From the NCBI GenBank assembly GCA_002344215.1, contig DDSV01000002.1, positions 1 through 64,000 of the forward strand: 64,000 bases of DNA, written 5' to 3'. The notes under the pieces were generated by a model, which was given only the letters and a program-made list of their open reading frames with translations, had not been told where the DNA came from and ran no database searches. Position numbers and translations under genes: made by a program. This document shows, piece by piece, positions 1 through 8,087 of the stretch (its first letter is position 1; each line of letters starts with the position of its first letter). The stretch comes from Akkermansiaceae bacterium UBA2381. Lineage in GTDB: Bacteria > Verrucomicrobiota > Verrucomicrobiia > Verrucomicrobiales > DEV007.

Positions 1-1550
1 CCCTGCTCGTCGAAGGCCATGACGACGACGGCGGCGCCGTATTTCATGACGGTGCGGGCGTTCGCCTTGAAGACTTCTTCGCCTTCCTTGAGCGAGATGG
101 AATTGACGACGCCCTTGCCCTGGAGGCATTTCAGCCCGGCCTCGATGACGGACCATTTCGACGAGTCGACCATGATGGGCACGGCGGCGACGTCGGGTTC
201 TCCGGCGAGGAGATTGAGGAAACGGGTCATCATCTCGGCTCCGTCGATCATGCCCTCGTCCATGCAGACGTCGATGACGGGCGCGCCGTTCTCGACCTGC
301 TGGCGGGCGATGGCGACGGCTTCCTCGAGTTTGTCCTCCTTGATGAGCTTGGCGAACTTGGGCGAGCCGGCCACGTTGGTACGCTCGCCGATCATGAGGA
401 ATCCCTTTTCGTCGGTGTGATTGTAGGTCTCGGATCCGCTGAGGCGCAGGTGCGGCTTGGGCACGGGGATCTCGCGGGGAGCATAACGCTCGGCGACGCG
501 GGCGATCGCGGCGACGTGGGCGGGGGTGTTGCCGCAGCAGCCGCCGATGAAGTTGACGAGGCCGGCCTCGGCAAAACGCGCGATCTCGCGCTCCATGTCG
601 TCGGGGAGGAGGTCGAAGCCGGTTGGGGCGAGGGGATTGGGCAGTCCGGCGTTCGGATAGACGGAGACGTAGGTCGAAGCGACGCGGGAGAGCTCGGCGA
701 GGTGCGGCTCCATGAGGTCGGGTCCGAGCGAGCAGTTCAGCCCGACGGCGAGGGGCTTGGCATGGGCCACGGCATTCCAGAGGGCCTCGGTCTTTTGCGC
801 CGAGATCATCGTTTCCCCGCCGCGTCCGACCGCGGCCGAGACGATGATGGGGAGCTCGATGCCGTCTTCGTCGAAGACTTCGCGCAGGGCGACGAGGGCG
901 GCCTTGGCATTGAGCGAGTCAAAGATGGTCTCGACCATCATGATGTCGGACCCGCCCGCGATGAGGGCGCGGACCTGGTGTTTGTAGGACTGGAGGACCT
1001 GGTCAAAAGTGACGACCCGGAATCCGGCGTCCTCGGCGTCAGGCGAGTTCGTGAGGGAGACGGTCATGGGCCCGATGGCCCCGGCGACATAGCGTTTGCG
1101 GCCGGTCTCGTTGCCAATGCGATCGCACCACTGGCGCGCGAGCTTGGCGGACTCGTAATTGATCTCCCAGGCGAGTTCCTTGAGGAAGGCATTATCGCAG
1201 ACTTCGCGGGCGAAGAACTCGGGGTCCTTGCGTCCTTTGCCCTTTTCGCGCGGGTCTTCGACGAAGAATTCGCTCTGGGCAAGGGTGGTGCCGGAGAAAG
1301 TGTTCGTCTCGATGATGTCGGAGCCGGCCTCGAGGAAACGTTTGTGGATGTCACCAATGACGTCGGGCCGCGTCAGGGAAAGGATGTCGCCGTTGTTGAG
1401 GAGGTCCTTGATGTTCGAGGCGAAGCGCTTCCCGCGGGCCTCGGGCTCGGTGAGTCGGTACTCGCGGATGGTCGTGCCCATCGCGCCGTCGAGGACTAAA
1501 ATTCGGCGGGAGAGTTCCTTTTGGAGTTCGAGGGTGATGGGATCAGTCAT
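1..1550 (-). CDS. metH: Cobalamin-dependent methionine synthase MetH (5' part, runs off the window)
   Basis: About 516 N-terminal residues are visible; the usual length is about 1,200, so the B12-binding and reactivation domains lie outside. The N-terminal homocysteine-binding barrel starts with LVLDGAMGT and carries the zinc cysteines in GLNCSLG and GGCCGNTPAH. The methyltetrahydrofolate-binding domain follows (MIGERTNVAGSPKF, then VVVMAFDEQ at the edge). The enzyme transfers methyl from 5-methyl-THF through methylcobalamin to homocysteine in the cytoplasm. The ATG at 1548-1550 is chosen because the protein then begins with the family's usual short lead before ELQKELSRRILVLDGAMGT. Immediately upstream is a GC-rich heptamer repeat instead of a clear ribosome binding site. 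A BtuB-like receptor gene next door fits the cobalamin requirement. Confidence 0.95.
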   Translation of the reverse strand, partial: MTDPITLELQKELSRRILVLDGAMGTTIREYRLTEPEARGKRFASNIKDLLNNGDILSLTRPDVIGDIHKRFLEAGSDIIETNTFSGTTLAQSEFFVEDPREKGKGRKDPEFFAREVCDNAFLKELAWEINYESAKLARQWCDRIGNETGRKRYVAGAIGPMTVSLTNSPDAEDAGFRVVTFDQVLQSYKHQVRALIAGGSDIMMVETIFDSLNAKAALVALREVFDEDGIELPIIVSAAVGRGGETMISAQKTEALWNAVAHAKPLAVGLNCSLGPDLMEPHLAELSRVASTYVSVYPNAGLPNPLAPTGFDLLPDDMEREIARFAEAGLVNFIGGCCGNTPAHVAAIARVAERYAPREIPVPKPHLRLSGSETYNHTDEKGFLMIGERTNVAGSPKFAKLIKEDKLEEAVAIARQQVENGAPVIDVCMDEGMIDGAEMMTRFLNLLAGEPDVAAVPIMVDSSKWSVIEAGLKCLQGKGVVNSISLKEGEEVFKANARTVMKYGAAVVVMAFDEQ

Positions 1551-1946
1551 CGGTGGGCGGTGGGCGGTGGGCGGTGAAAGGTGCGAACGTGAAAGGCGAA
1601 AGGTCGGCGGAGGGAGAATGGCTTTGGAGCGGAGGCTTCAGCCGATCCGGAAAGTAAACAGGGTTACAAGGGAGAGGCAAGAGGGTTCAGTGGAGGAGGC
1701 AGCGATCTTTGGCTTCATCTGTGTCATCTGTGTGAGCGAAGCGCATCGGTGAACATCTGTGCTAAAAATTCAGGAATCGTGGTTCGGGATTAACACGGAT
1801 GGGCACAGATTTACACGGATTAGCACAGATGGCAGGGAAGGAAGCTGTCGTTTTGGCCGGTGCATTTCCATTGGTGTTTTAGTTAGTTGGCATTGTTCAA
1901 TAAGAGGTGTCTCAAAGGTAAATGGCTAACCGCTAACCGCTAACCG
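1551..1946. repeat. Repeat-rich intergenic region between metH and the TonB receptor
   Basis: No gene is seen in these roughly 400 bases. It contains three copies of the heptamer GGTGGGC at 1552-1574, directly before the metH start. Several CATCTGTG/CACAGATG words follow between 1714 and 1831. Among them is a perfect 12-bp inverted pair, 1754-1765 against 1820-1831, enclosing degenerate direct copies of ACACGGAT and GCACAGAT. A second heptamer, GCTAACC, is repeated three and a half times at 1926-1950 and runs into the stop codon of the next gene. These look like dispersed extragenic repeats; their copy number elsewhere cannot be seen here. Confidence 0.7.
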
Positions 1947-3902
1947 CTAAAAAGCTACTCTCACTCCCCCAAACACCCCAAAGCCCGCCGCTTCAAATCC
2001 CCTTGTATTCTCATAGTCCAGATCAAAAACATTCTCCAACCGCCCATACACCTCCACTCTCTCCGACACCTCCACACTGCCGAAAATCCTCGCGACGGTG
2101 TAGTCGCTGAGATAAAAGCCCGGCGAATCAATCCTGTCATACGCACCGCGGATCTCGGCTCCTAGTTTCCATTGGTCACCGCTGAGGACGGCTCCGCCGG
2201 AGAGGGTGAACCCAGGACGGCGGGGGAGGCGGTCGCCGGGGCTGCCGCCGAAACCTCCGAGATACTCGCCATCAGTGATGATGGCGTCGAGCCAGGTGGC
2301 GTTGGTGTAGAATTGTAATGTCTCCGTCGGGGAATAGACCAGCTCGGCCTCAACGCCGCGTGATTGAGTATCGACGATGGCGGGGTCGACGAAGGTGAAG
2401 GGATCGACGTCGATGAGGTTGTCGACTTGCGCTTCAAAATAGGTCAGGGCGATGGAGCTGCGTTCGTTGAAGAGCTGCTGGCGCGCGCCCACTTCCCAGG
2501 TCTGGCTTTCTTCGGGTTGCAGGGTGGTCGGGTCGATGCCGGCGTCGAGAAAGATGAAGTCCTGACCTGACGGTGCCTTGTAGCCGGTTGAGCTTTTGGC
2601 GAAGAGGGTCGTTCGGGTGCTTTCGATCTCGTGACTGAGTTGCACGGTGTAGGTACCTTTGCTGGTGAAGGAATCGTGCTCGTCGTAACGACCCGAGGTG
2701 AGGAGGTGAAAGTTCCACGGGAGGTCGAGATCGGCCTGGGCGAAGACACTGGTGTAACTGAACTCAAAATCGCTCGGCAGGTTGAAGGGTCCGGGAATGA
2801 GCGGGATACGTTCGAAGGCGTAGCCGTAATACCCGGCTCCGAGCGTCCAGGTCGCTTCGTCGGTGGGGTGATAGTTGAAGACCGCCTCGACCTCGTGTCC
2901 GGTCTGCTCGAGGAGATTGTCGTTAAAAAAGACGTCGCGGGTTGCTTCGAGTTCGTTGGTGGTGTGGCTGTAAAAGGTGGAAAAGTCCCAGTCGTCGCGA
3001 ATCACACTCAGGCGGGGAGAGAAGAGGGTGGAGAGATTGTTGTTAATCTGTTCTTCGGGAAAGGCGAAGCCGAGGGAGGAGCCGGGCACCTGGAGGAAGG
3101 AATCCTGCACATAGCCGAGGAGATCGACGTAAACGCCCTCGTTGATTTCGATGGCGATATTTCCCCGGATGAGGCCGTTTTCGAAATCCGAGGAGACCCG
3201 GTCATTTGCGGTTTCGAGGTAGCTGGTGTCGAGGGCGATGCCGACGGGTCCGTCCTTTAGGGTGAGTTTGTGTCCGGTGCGGAAGGTCGAGAAGGAGCCG
3301 CCTTCGGCAAAGGAGGAGAGAGTGTCCGTCTCGATAAAACGCGCGTCGGTCGAGCGCATGTCGATGACTCCGGCGAGGGCGTCGGACCCGTAGAGGGAGC
3401 TGGCGGCTCCTTTGGTGATCTGGACGGACTCGAGGGTGGAGACATCGAGATACTCAAGCTGATAGATCCCGGCGAGACCGGGGGGAAGGCGGCGTCCGTT
3501 GAGGAGGACGACGGTGTGGTTGCTCTCCATGCCGCGGATGAAGAGGGAGGTCTGCGCGCCCATTTGTCCTGCCTCAATGAGGCTGACTCCGGCCATCTGG
3601 CTGAGGATGTCACCGATATCAAAACGCTGGGAGGTGCGGACCTCGGCGGCGGAAAGGGTGTCGAACGAGGGGAGCGGGGTTTCCTCCGGCTGGATCGTCT
3701 TGGTGGTGACGGCGGGCGTGTTCTGCAACTGAATCGTCTCTTCGCGGGCGACCGCGACGCGCCGGGGGGATGATTCGACCGTGGTGGTCTCGAGGGTAGT
3801 GCTTTCCCCGGCCTGGGGCGCGGCCCCGGGCTCCTGAGAGGACACTGACCCCGTGAGGAGGCAAGTCAGGAGGGAAATACAAATCAATAAATCACGATGC
3901 AT
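1947..3902 (-). CDS. TonB-dependent outer membrane receptor, BtuB-like
   Basis: A 651-residue receptor. The start at 3902 gives a clean signal peptide (MHRDLLICISLLTCLLTG, cleavage near residue 23); a longer in-frame extension upstream lacks signal character. A TonB-box-like and linker region is followed by the plug domain at about residues 65-175 (DILSQMAGVSLIEAGQ, SLFIRGMESNHTVVLLNGRR, SVQITKGAASSLYGSDALAGV). The rest is a 22-strand-type barrel ending in the terminal Phe expected for outer membrane insertion. Plug sequence and length resemble the cobalamin receptor BtuB, and metH is adjacent, so cobalamin or a corrinoid is the likely cargo; this is inference. No cobalamin riboswitch could be identified in its leader. 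Confidence 0.85.
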   Translation of the reverse strand: MHRDLLICISLLTCLLTGSVSSQEPGAAPQAGESTTLETTTVESSPRRVAVAREETIQLQNTPAVTTKTIQPEETPLPSFDTLSAAEVRTSQRFDIGDILSQMAGVSLIEAGQMGAQTSLFIRGMESNHTVVLLNGRRLPPGLAGIYQLEYLDVSTLESVQITKGAASSLYGSDALAGVIDMRSTDARFIETDTLSSFAEGGSFSTFRTGHKLTLKDGPVGIALDTSYLETANDRVSSDFENGLIRGNIAIEINEGVYVDLLGYVQDSFLQVPGSSLGFAFPEEQINNNLSTLFSPRLSVIRDDWDFSTFYSHTTNELEATRDVFFNDNLLEQTGHEVEAVFNYHPTDEATWTLGAGYYGYAFERIPLIPGPFNLPSDFEFSYTSVFAQADLDLPWNFHLLTSGRYDEHDSFTSKGTYTVQLSHEIESTRTTLFAKSSTGYKAPSGQDFIFLDAGIDPTTLQPEESQTWEVGARQQLFNERSSIALTYFEAQVDNLIDVDPFTFVDPAIVDTQSRGVEAELVYSPTETLQFYTNATWLDAIITDGEYLGGFGGSPGDRLPRRPGFTLSGGAVLSGDQWKLGAEIRGAYDRIDSPGFYLSDYTVARIFGSVEVSERVEVYGRLENVFDLDYENTRGFEAAGFGVFGGVRVAF

Positions 3903-4226
3903 CGATATGAAATGTTTACCCGAACCGGAGGGCTGATGCAATCCGTTTTTCTCAAAAATGCTCCTGTATGACAGAGGGGAAGCTTGCGAAGGGCCCCTGC
4001 CTAAGCGATCTTTCACACAAGCATCAGGAGTGGCCCGATGAAAGTCGAGTCCGGCAACCTGGTTTGGAGAAGCCAAGGTGCCTTGGATGCTGGGGCGGGA
4101 AACCGTGTCAGCAACCGATGTGCGGGCCTCCGTGTCCGAACAGAATTTCTCCGGGGAAGGCTCCGCGTTAGCGGGGGGACCCCAAGCCTGGTGCGGTAAC
4201 TGAATCCCACAGAAACTGCATCAATC
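3903..4226. other. Divergent intergenic region
   Basis: This gap of about 320 bases separates the leftward TonB receptor from the rightward 88-aa ORF. It holds the riboswitch-like structure described separately at 4012-4125. Right of it lie short GC-rich hairpins, such as CCGC-GTTA-GCGG near 4163-4174, that could serve as its expression platform. Between the receptor start and 4010 is an AGGGG/CCCCT stem around 3974-3999. The receptor transcript would read the riboswitch antisense if its promoter lies to the right. Confidence 0.5.
4012..4125 (+). ncRNA. SAM-I/SAM-IV clan riboswitch-like RNA
   Basis: The plus strand carries the linear signature of S-adenosylmethionine riboswitches in the right order. 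GGCCCGATGAAA is at 4032-4043, GGCAACC at 4053-4059 and GGTGCC at 4077-4082. ACC (4057-4059) can pair with GGT (4077-4079) around a UUUGG/CCAAG hairpin, forming P3. Flanking AGCATC (4020-4025) can pair with GATGCT (4086-4091) as P1. An alternative hairpin, TGCTG..CGG-GAAA-CCG..CAGCA (4088-4113), resembles P4 and would compete with that P1. P2 is longer than in classical SAM-I, so a SAM-I/IV variant is possible. The family would sense SAM and switch off downstream expression. The downstream gene is not a recognised methionine gene. Confidence 0.6.
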
Positions 4227-4493
4227 ATGACCTACCTCGACCTGCTCGAAGCACCCGGCGGAGCCAATTCGCCCGCCCTCACCGGAACCCTCGCGGTCCG
4301 ACCGCGCAAAGATTCTCCCGGTGACGGGAATCCGGATCATCATCTCTGGAACAACCGCGGCACCTGGTGGTGTCATTTCACCCTGCATCGATCCGATTAC
4401 ACCGCGGAGCGGGTACGGGTTTCCCTCAAAACGCGTGATGTGGCCGAGGCGAGACGGCGAAGGGATGTTTTGTTAGGCCGCCTTGGCTGTTGA
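4227..4493 (+). CDS. Small protein resembling an integrase N-terminal (DNA-arm) domain
   Basis: 88 residues. The second half (WNNRGTWWCHFTLHR, then VRVSLKTRDVAEARRRRDVLL) resembles the N-terminal arm-binding segment of tyrosine integrases, where a WW-x-hydrophobic strand is followed by SLKTRD-AEA and an arginine-rich helix. No SAM-like core-binding domain or catalytic R-H-R-Y region follows, so it cannot be a recombinase. The ATG at 4227 is the only good start; no strong ribosome binding site precedes it. It lies about 100 bases downstream of the SAM-riboswitch-like RNA. It may be a stand-alone DNA-binding protein or an integrase remnant; function unknown. Confidence 0.5.
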   Translation: MTYLDLLEAPGGANSPALTGTLAVRPRKDSPGDGNPDHHLWNNRGTWWCHFTLHRSDYTAERVRVSLKTRDVAEARRRRDVLLGRLGC

Positions 4494-4513
4494 ACCGGTC
4501 CGGAACGGAAGAG

Positions 4514-4708
4514 ATGAAAAACACCATCGAACCAGCGGACACCCCATCGCTGCCGTCCAATTTCAGCGAGTGGCCTGCCTGCATGCAGCGGCGGTATCGC
4601 GACGCGCTGATTCAGGGGAACGCGGTCACCCGATACCGGATCACTGCACCTCAATCCGATCGATCCCCAGGAAAAACAAAGGCTCTGCGTCCGGATTCGT
4701 TCCGATGA
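4514..4708 (+). CDS. Possible small ORF, convergent overlap
   Basis: A 64-residue frame of low-complexity basic sequence follows the integrase-like ORF and overlaps the 3' end of the large minus-strand gene by about 70 bases. A purine-rich GGAAGAG touches the ATG, too close for a normal ribosome binding site. A TTG at 4490 is an alternative start. No family is recognised. It may be non-coding. Confidence 0.2.
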   Translation: MKNTIEPADTPSLPSNFSEWPACMQRRYRDALIQGNAVTRYRITAPQSDRSPGKTKALRPDSFR

Positions 4709-6929
4709 TCTGAAAAACAATTTCGAGCGATTCACCGTCCTGGACTTCGACGTTTTCAAAAACGAGGGGCTCTCCCAGCTCCATTTCCCGCGAGTAGAAA
4801 TCGACCTCCTTGAAGAGGTTGCCGACGGAGATCCTTGCGATCGCGTAGTTCCTTGCGTTCGTCATGTAGAGGGTGATCGTGCGTGATCCCGCACTGACTT
4901 TCTCAAGGGTCAGGGTGCAGGTGTCGCCCGGGTTTGCGCCGGTCCACCAGAGCTGATGGTCTCCGGACCAGGATTCCGGAAGTCCGGTGAGCTCCAGTGC
5001 CCTGGTGTTGCCGGCGGTGGCCCGCGAGCTGGAGACGAGCGATTCGCCTTCAATGAGGGTCGGCTTTGCGGACCCCTCCTCAAACACCGCCGAGTGGAAG
5101 GAAAGCTGTGAGAAGCCGCTCTCCAGTTTGGCAAACGCCTTGGCGACATCCTTGAGCCGTTCCTGACCGACCGATGAGTCCCGATCGCTGAGTCCCAGGT
5201 AACCCCCCGCCGCGCTGAAGAGGTCGATGAACGGGGCGATCACATCCCGGAACTCGGTGGGAGCCTCGAGCCTGAGGCGCGCGAACTGCTGATTCGCTTC
5301 GGCCAGTTTCAGCCGGGCGGCATCCGCGTCCTCCACCTCATCCAGATGAACAAAAGGCTGAACGAGCGCTTCGAGCTGCATCGCGAACTCGAAGATCTTC
5401 ATCTCCTGGGTGACCGGAAGACGACCGTATCCCAGCATGGCCCGGGCGGAGAGGTGATTCGGGTATTTGGTCAGGATGCCCTCCAGCCTCTCCTGGACTT
5501 TGGCGTTTCGTGAGAGTTCCGGGAATGACATCCGGGTCGAGACGGCTTCGATCTCGTCAAAGGCCGCGCTGGCCTCGATCAGGGCGGGATCGGTGGGAGT
5601 GCTGGTCAGGGTAAGGGCTTCGGCGAGCGAGGAGTAAGCAATTAATTCCGTCTGAAAGAGCAGGGCGAGTTGCCCCGTTTTCTGAAGGGAAGCGACGAGC
5701 GCCTCAAGCGCCGAAGCGGGCACGAGTAGATACTTTTTGCCGAGCGTTCCAGTCGCTTTGGCGGTGGCGAGGGGATCCCGGAGGAGCGGAGCGGAAGTTG
5801 CGTCGATCGCTTCACCCGAGAGAACAAAGGCGTCGTTGATCGTCGTTTTCCCGAGCAGGTTGCCAACCAGCACCGCCGCCTGGGGCATCACGTTTGGGAG
5901 CGTCGCCGGACGTGCCGGAGGGGCGCTGCCGGAGGGCGTGAAACCCACTTCTCCCACGGCGCCGGCCGGCCAGGTCCACGAGCGTTCTGTGGCGAAGGTG
6001 GAGGGAATCCGGATTTCTCCCACGGGGAGGTCGTCGTTGGAGGCAATCAGGGGAAGGGTGGGGCCACCCGGGACGGGGGGTGTTGACGCGGGAGCGGCGA
6101 GGAGAGTGCGTTCGATCCGGTTTTGCGGGGGACGAATCATCAGGGAGACCCGGCCCGGCACCGGAGTGCCGTCGACCTCGACGATGGAGGCGACCACCGT
6201 CAGCGAAGCCGCGATGGGAGTCACGGGAGCGGGGCCGGAGGGTTCCGGTTGCGGTCTCTCCGGCGTCGGGGGGGCGCTTTTCCCGGGGGCGGGATCGGTT
6301 TTTCCCCGTCTCTTCTGCATGGCGAGGAGGTCATCCGTCTCGTTGCGGAGGGAAAGGGTGCGTGTCGTCGAGCGATTGGCGTCGGGCTGGAGGGTCGTGA
6401 AGTTTTCCCACAGCGGGTATTTCCCATTGGTCGCAGTCGCGTAGAGATCGAGGCGCTCTGCGGGAGGTTGGGGATGGGTGATGAGGGCCAGCTCCAACAG
6501 ATAGGGGGCCAGTCGAATCCCCTCGGGCTGGAGAGGGGGGCGGGAGAGCTGCGAGCCCAGATTCCAGAGTGTTTCCGAGATGACGGTGAGGCTGTCGAAG
6601 TAGGTCGTGGCGACAGGTGCCGTTCCACTCGTCAGCGCCCGATGGGCGAGCCGCGAATGATAGTGCATCGGATCAAGGCGCAGGGAAAGGGCGAGGGCTT
6701 TCTCCCGCAGATCATCATCGACCCGCGCATTGTCGGTAAAGTTCGAGGCGATCGCGGCGAGAGCCTCGAGGAGGCTGCTTTGCTGTTCGGTCGGCAGGAA
6801 AATCCCGTCCGCTGAAAAAACGTCGACGTCGAAGTCGGGCGAGTCATACGCGGACACTCTTCCCGGCCCCAGGATCAGGGCGGCCAGCCAGCAGAGGGCA
6901 AGGAGATGCGTCACCCGACGATTTTTCAT
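4641..6929 (-). CDS. Large secreted protein of unknown function with a C-terminal jelly-roll domain
   Basis: 762 residues. The start at 6929 gives a classical signal peptide (MKNRRVTHLLALCWLAALIL..VSA). An alpha-helical region covers about residues 25-200. A Pro-rich linker (PAPGKSAPPTPERPQPEPSG) leads into a beta-rich segment at about 215-350, then further helices to about 610. The last 150 residues (GDTCTLTLEK, GSRTITLYMTNARNYA, VDFYSREMELGE) look like a carbohydrate-binding-type beta-sandwich. I do not recognise the whole protein. Secretion and the C-terminal fold suggest an envelope or polysaccharide-associated role, which is inference. It stands alone, convergent with the small ORFs to its left. 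Confidence 0.75.
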   Translation of the reverse strand: MKNRRVTHLLALCWLAALILGPGRVSAYDSPDFDVDVFSADGIFLPTEQQSSLLEALAAIASNFTDNARVDDDLREKALALSLRLDPMHYHSRLAHRALTSGTAPVATTYFDSLTVISETLWNLGSQLSRPPLQPEGIRLAPYLLELALITHPQPPAERLDLYATATNGKYPLWENFTTLQPDANRSTTRTLSLRNETDDLLAMQKRRGKTDPAPGKSAPPTPERPQPEPSGPAPVTPIAASLTVVASIVEVDGTPVPGRVSLMIRPPQNRIERTLLAAPASTPPVPGGPTLPLIASNDDLPVGEIRIPSTFATERSWTWPAGAVGEVGFTPSGSAPPARPATLPNVMPQAAVLVGNLLGKTTINDAFVLSGEAIDATSAPLLRDPLATAKATGTLGKKYLLVPASALEALVASLQKTGQLALLFQTELIAYSSLAEALTLTSTPTDPALIEASAAFDEIEAVSTRMSFPELSRNAKVQERLEGILTKYPNHLSARAMLGYGRLPVTQEMKIFEFAMQLEALVQPFVHLDEVEDADAARLKLAEANQQFARLRLEAPTEFRDVIAPFIDLFSAAGGYLGLSDRDSSVGQERLKDVAKAFAKLESGFSQLSFHSAVFEEGSAKPTLIEGESLVSSSRATAGNTRALELTGLPESWSGDHQLWWTGANPGDTCTLTLEKVSAGSRTITLYMTNARNYAIARISVGNLFKEVDFYSREMELGEPLVFENVEVQDGESLEIVFQIIGTNPDAEPLFFLGIDRIEVQ

Positions 6930-7008
6930 GCTTTCGTTTCCGGGCGGGATAGTATCATCTTGGCTGCGGCAAGTCCATGACCGTCTGTCCGGACTGCCTT
7001 CCGTAGGG

Positions 7009-7416
7009 ATGAAAGAAGTCGAAATCAAGGAAACAGTGCTCTTTTATGACACCGATTGTGGCGGGGTCGTTTCGAACATTGCCTATCTCCGTTTTGTGGA
7101 AAAGGCGAGGGCGGCGCTGTTTGCCGCTCTGGGAATGGACCTGCTCTCGATGTCGGAGACTCAGCTCTTCCCGGTCGTGATCCGGACCGAGATCGACTAC
7201 CGTTTTCCCGCCCGGCTCGGACACGAAGTCACGGTGACGGCCCGCCTCAGCTCGGCGGAAAAGGTCCGGGCGACCTGTGATTTTACCCTCAGTGTATCCG
7301 GTTCCGAGGGGGCCTCCCGTCTCGTCGCGGAAGCCCGTCAGATCGTGGCTCTGGTCCAAATGCCGGAGGGCCGGCCGCGTCGTATCCCGCCGGAGTGGTT
7401 CATTTCCACCGATTGA
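7009..7416 (+). CDS. Acyl-CoA thioesterase, 4-hydroxybenzoyl-CoA thioesterase/YbgC type
   Basis: 135 residues, the normal size for a single hotdog domain. The N-terminal motif FYDTDCGGVVSNIAYLRF carries the catalytic-type Asp16 and the loop preceding the central helix, as in YbgC-like thioesterases. TEIDYRFPARLGHEVTV is the matching central strand region. Such cytoplasmic enzymes hydrolyse short or aromatic acyl-CoA or acyl-ACP thioesters; the substrate cannot be told here. The ATG at 7009 is preceded by GTAGGG and starts just before the first beta strand. It is divergent from the large secreted protein, with 79 bases between the starts. Confidence 0.85.
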   Translation: MKEVEIKETVLFYDTDCGGVVSNIAYLRFVEKARAALFAALGMDLLSMSETQLFPVVIRTEIDYRFPARLGHEVTVTARLSSAEKVRATCDFTLSVSGSEGASRLVAEARQIVALVQMPEGRPRRIPPEWFISTD

Positions 7417-7489
7417 GCCCGCTTTTAGGCTTGCCGAATCTCGCAATTTAACTCACATTGTAAATACAAACCTCGGTGGCCTTCAAACT

Positions 7490-8080
7490 ATGAGCACGGA
7501 AGAATCGAACGACTATCCCGGGATTATGTTTTCCATTTTGCGACGAGGCTCCCGGGATCCGATCGGTCCACTCGGGGAATCCGACCTGCTTCAGCTCCTC
7601 AACAACGGGGAAATCGGCCTCGACGACATGGTCTACTACGAGGGAATCGGAGAGTGGAGACCCATTCACGAAGTCTTCGAGGTGCACGAGCAGATCAGCC
7701 ACTTTGTGGATGACGGTCAGGATACCCAGCGGGTCGCGATCGCCTTCCGCGAGGTCTCCAGTGTCGTCGGACAGGGGGAGGATATCTACTACATCGCGGT
7801 GCAGGCCAAAGCCGGGCTCCTCAGCATGACCAAACTCTGTGTCATCGTAACGGACCGACACCTCTACCTGATGACGGAGAAGAGAAGCGGCTTTGAGCTG
7901 GAGGCTCATCCCTGGAGAGTGATCACCAACACCCTGATGCGTGACGAGGGCAAAGGCCTCGCGACCTTCTCCATTCTGCTTGGCCTGGAGCGACGCATCG
8001 ACATTGCCCACATTCCGATGAAGCAGGTTCACCGTCTTTTCCAGCTTTCCCAGGAAATGAAAACGGGGGTGGCCCCGTGA
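7490..8080 (+). CDS. GYF_2 domain plus bacterial PH-like domain protein
   Basis: 196 residues, cytoplasmic, no signal or membrane segment. Residues about 20-60 (PIGPLGESDLLQLLNNGEIGLDDMVYYEGIGEWRPIHEV) form a GYF_2/DUF4339 domain, a peptide-binding fold common in large PVC and Bacteroidetes proteins. Residues about 85-190 (YYIAVQAKAGLLSMTKLCVIVTDRHLYLM, then EAHPWRVI) read as a bacterial pleckstrin-homology-like domain. A role in protein or membrane-lipid recognition is plausible but not shown. The ATG at 7490 was chosen because upstream in-frame sequence belongs to the thioesterase region in another frame. Confidence 0.75.
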   Translation: MSTEESNDYPGIMFSILRRGSRDPIGPLGESDLLQLLNNGEIGLDDMVYYEGIGEWRPIHEVFEVHEQISHFVDDGQDTQRVAIAFREVSSVVGQGEDIYYIAVQAKAGLLSMTKLCVIVTDRHLYLMTEKRSGFELEAHPWRVITNTLMRDEGKGLATFSILLGLERRIDIAHIPMKQVHRLFQLSQEMKTGVAP

Positions 8081-8087
8081 TTCCGGC

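Noticed and set aside
417..1499. 360-codon open frame on the plus strand antisense to metH
   Set aside because: The minus-strand frame has all MetH motifs. The antisense frame is a product of high third-position GC and shows no family motif.
3968..4171. Short ORF overlapping the riboswitch-like RNA
   Set aside because: Its Cys/Pro-rich peptide comes from translating a structured RNA; no ribosome binding site and no family.
3903..4226. Cobalamin riboswitch on the minus strand upstream of the BtuB-like receptor
   Set aside because: GGGCCACT and CCCCCGCTAACG are present, but spacing is wrong and no B12 box (AGYCxGgAGACC) was found. The plus strand fits a SAM-type RNA much better.
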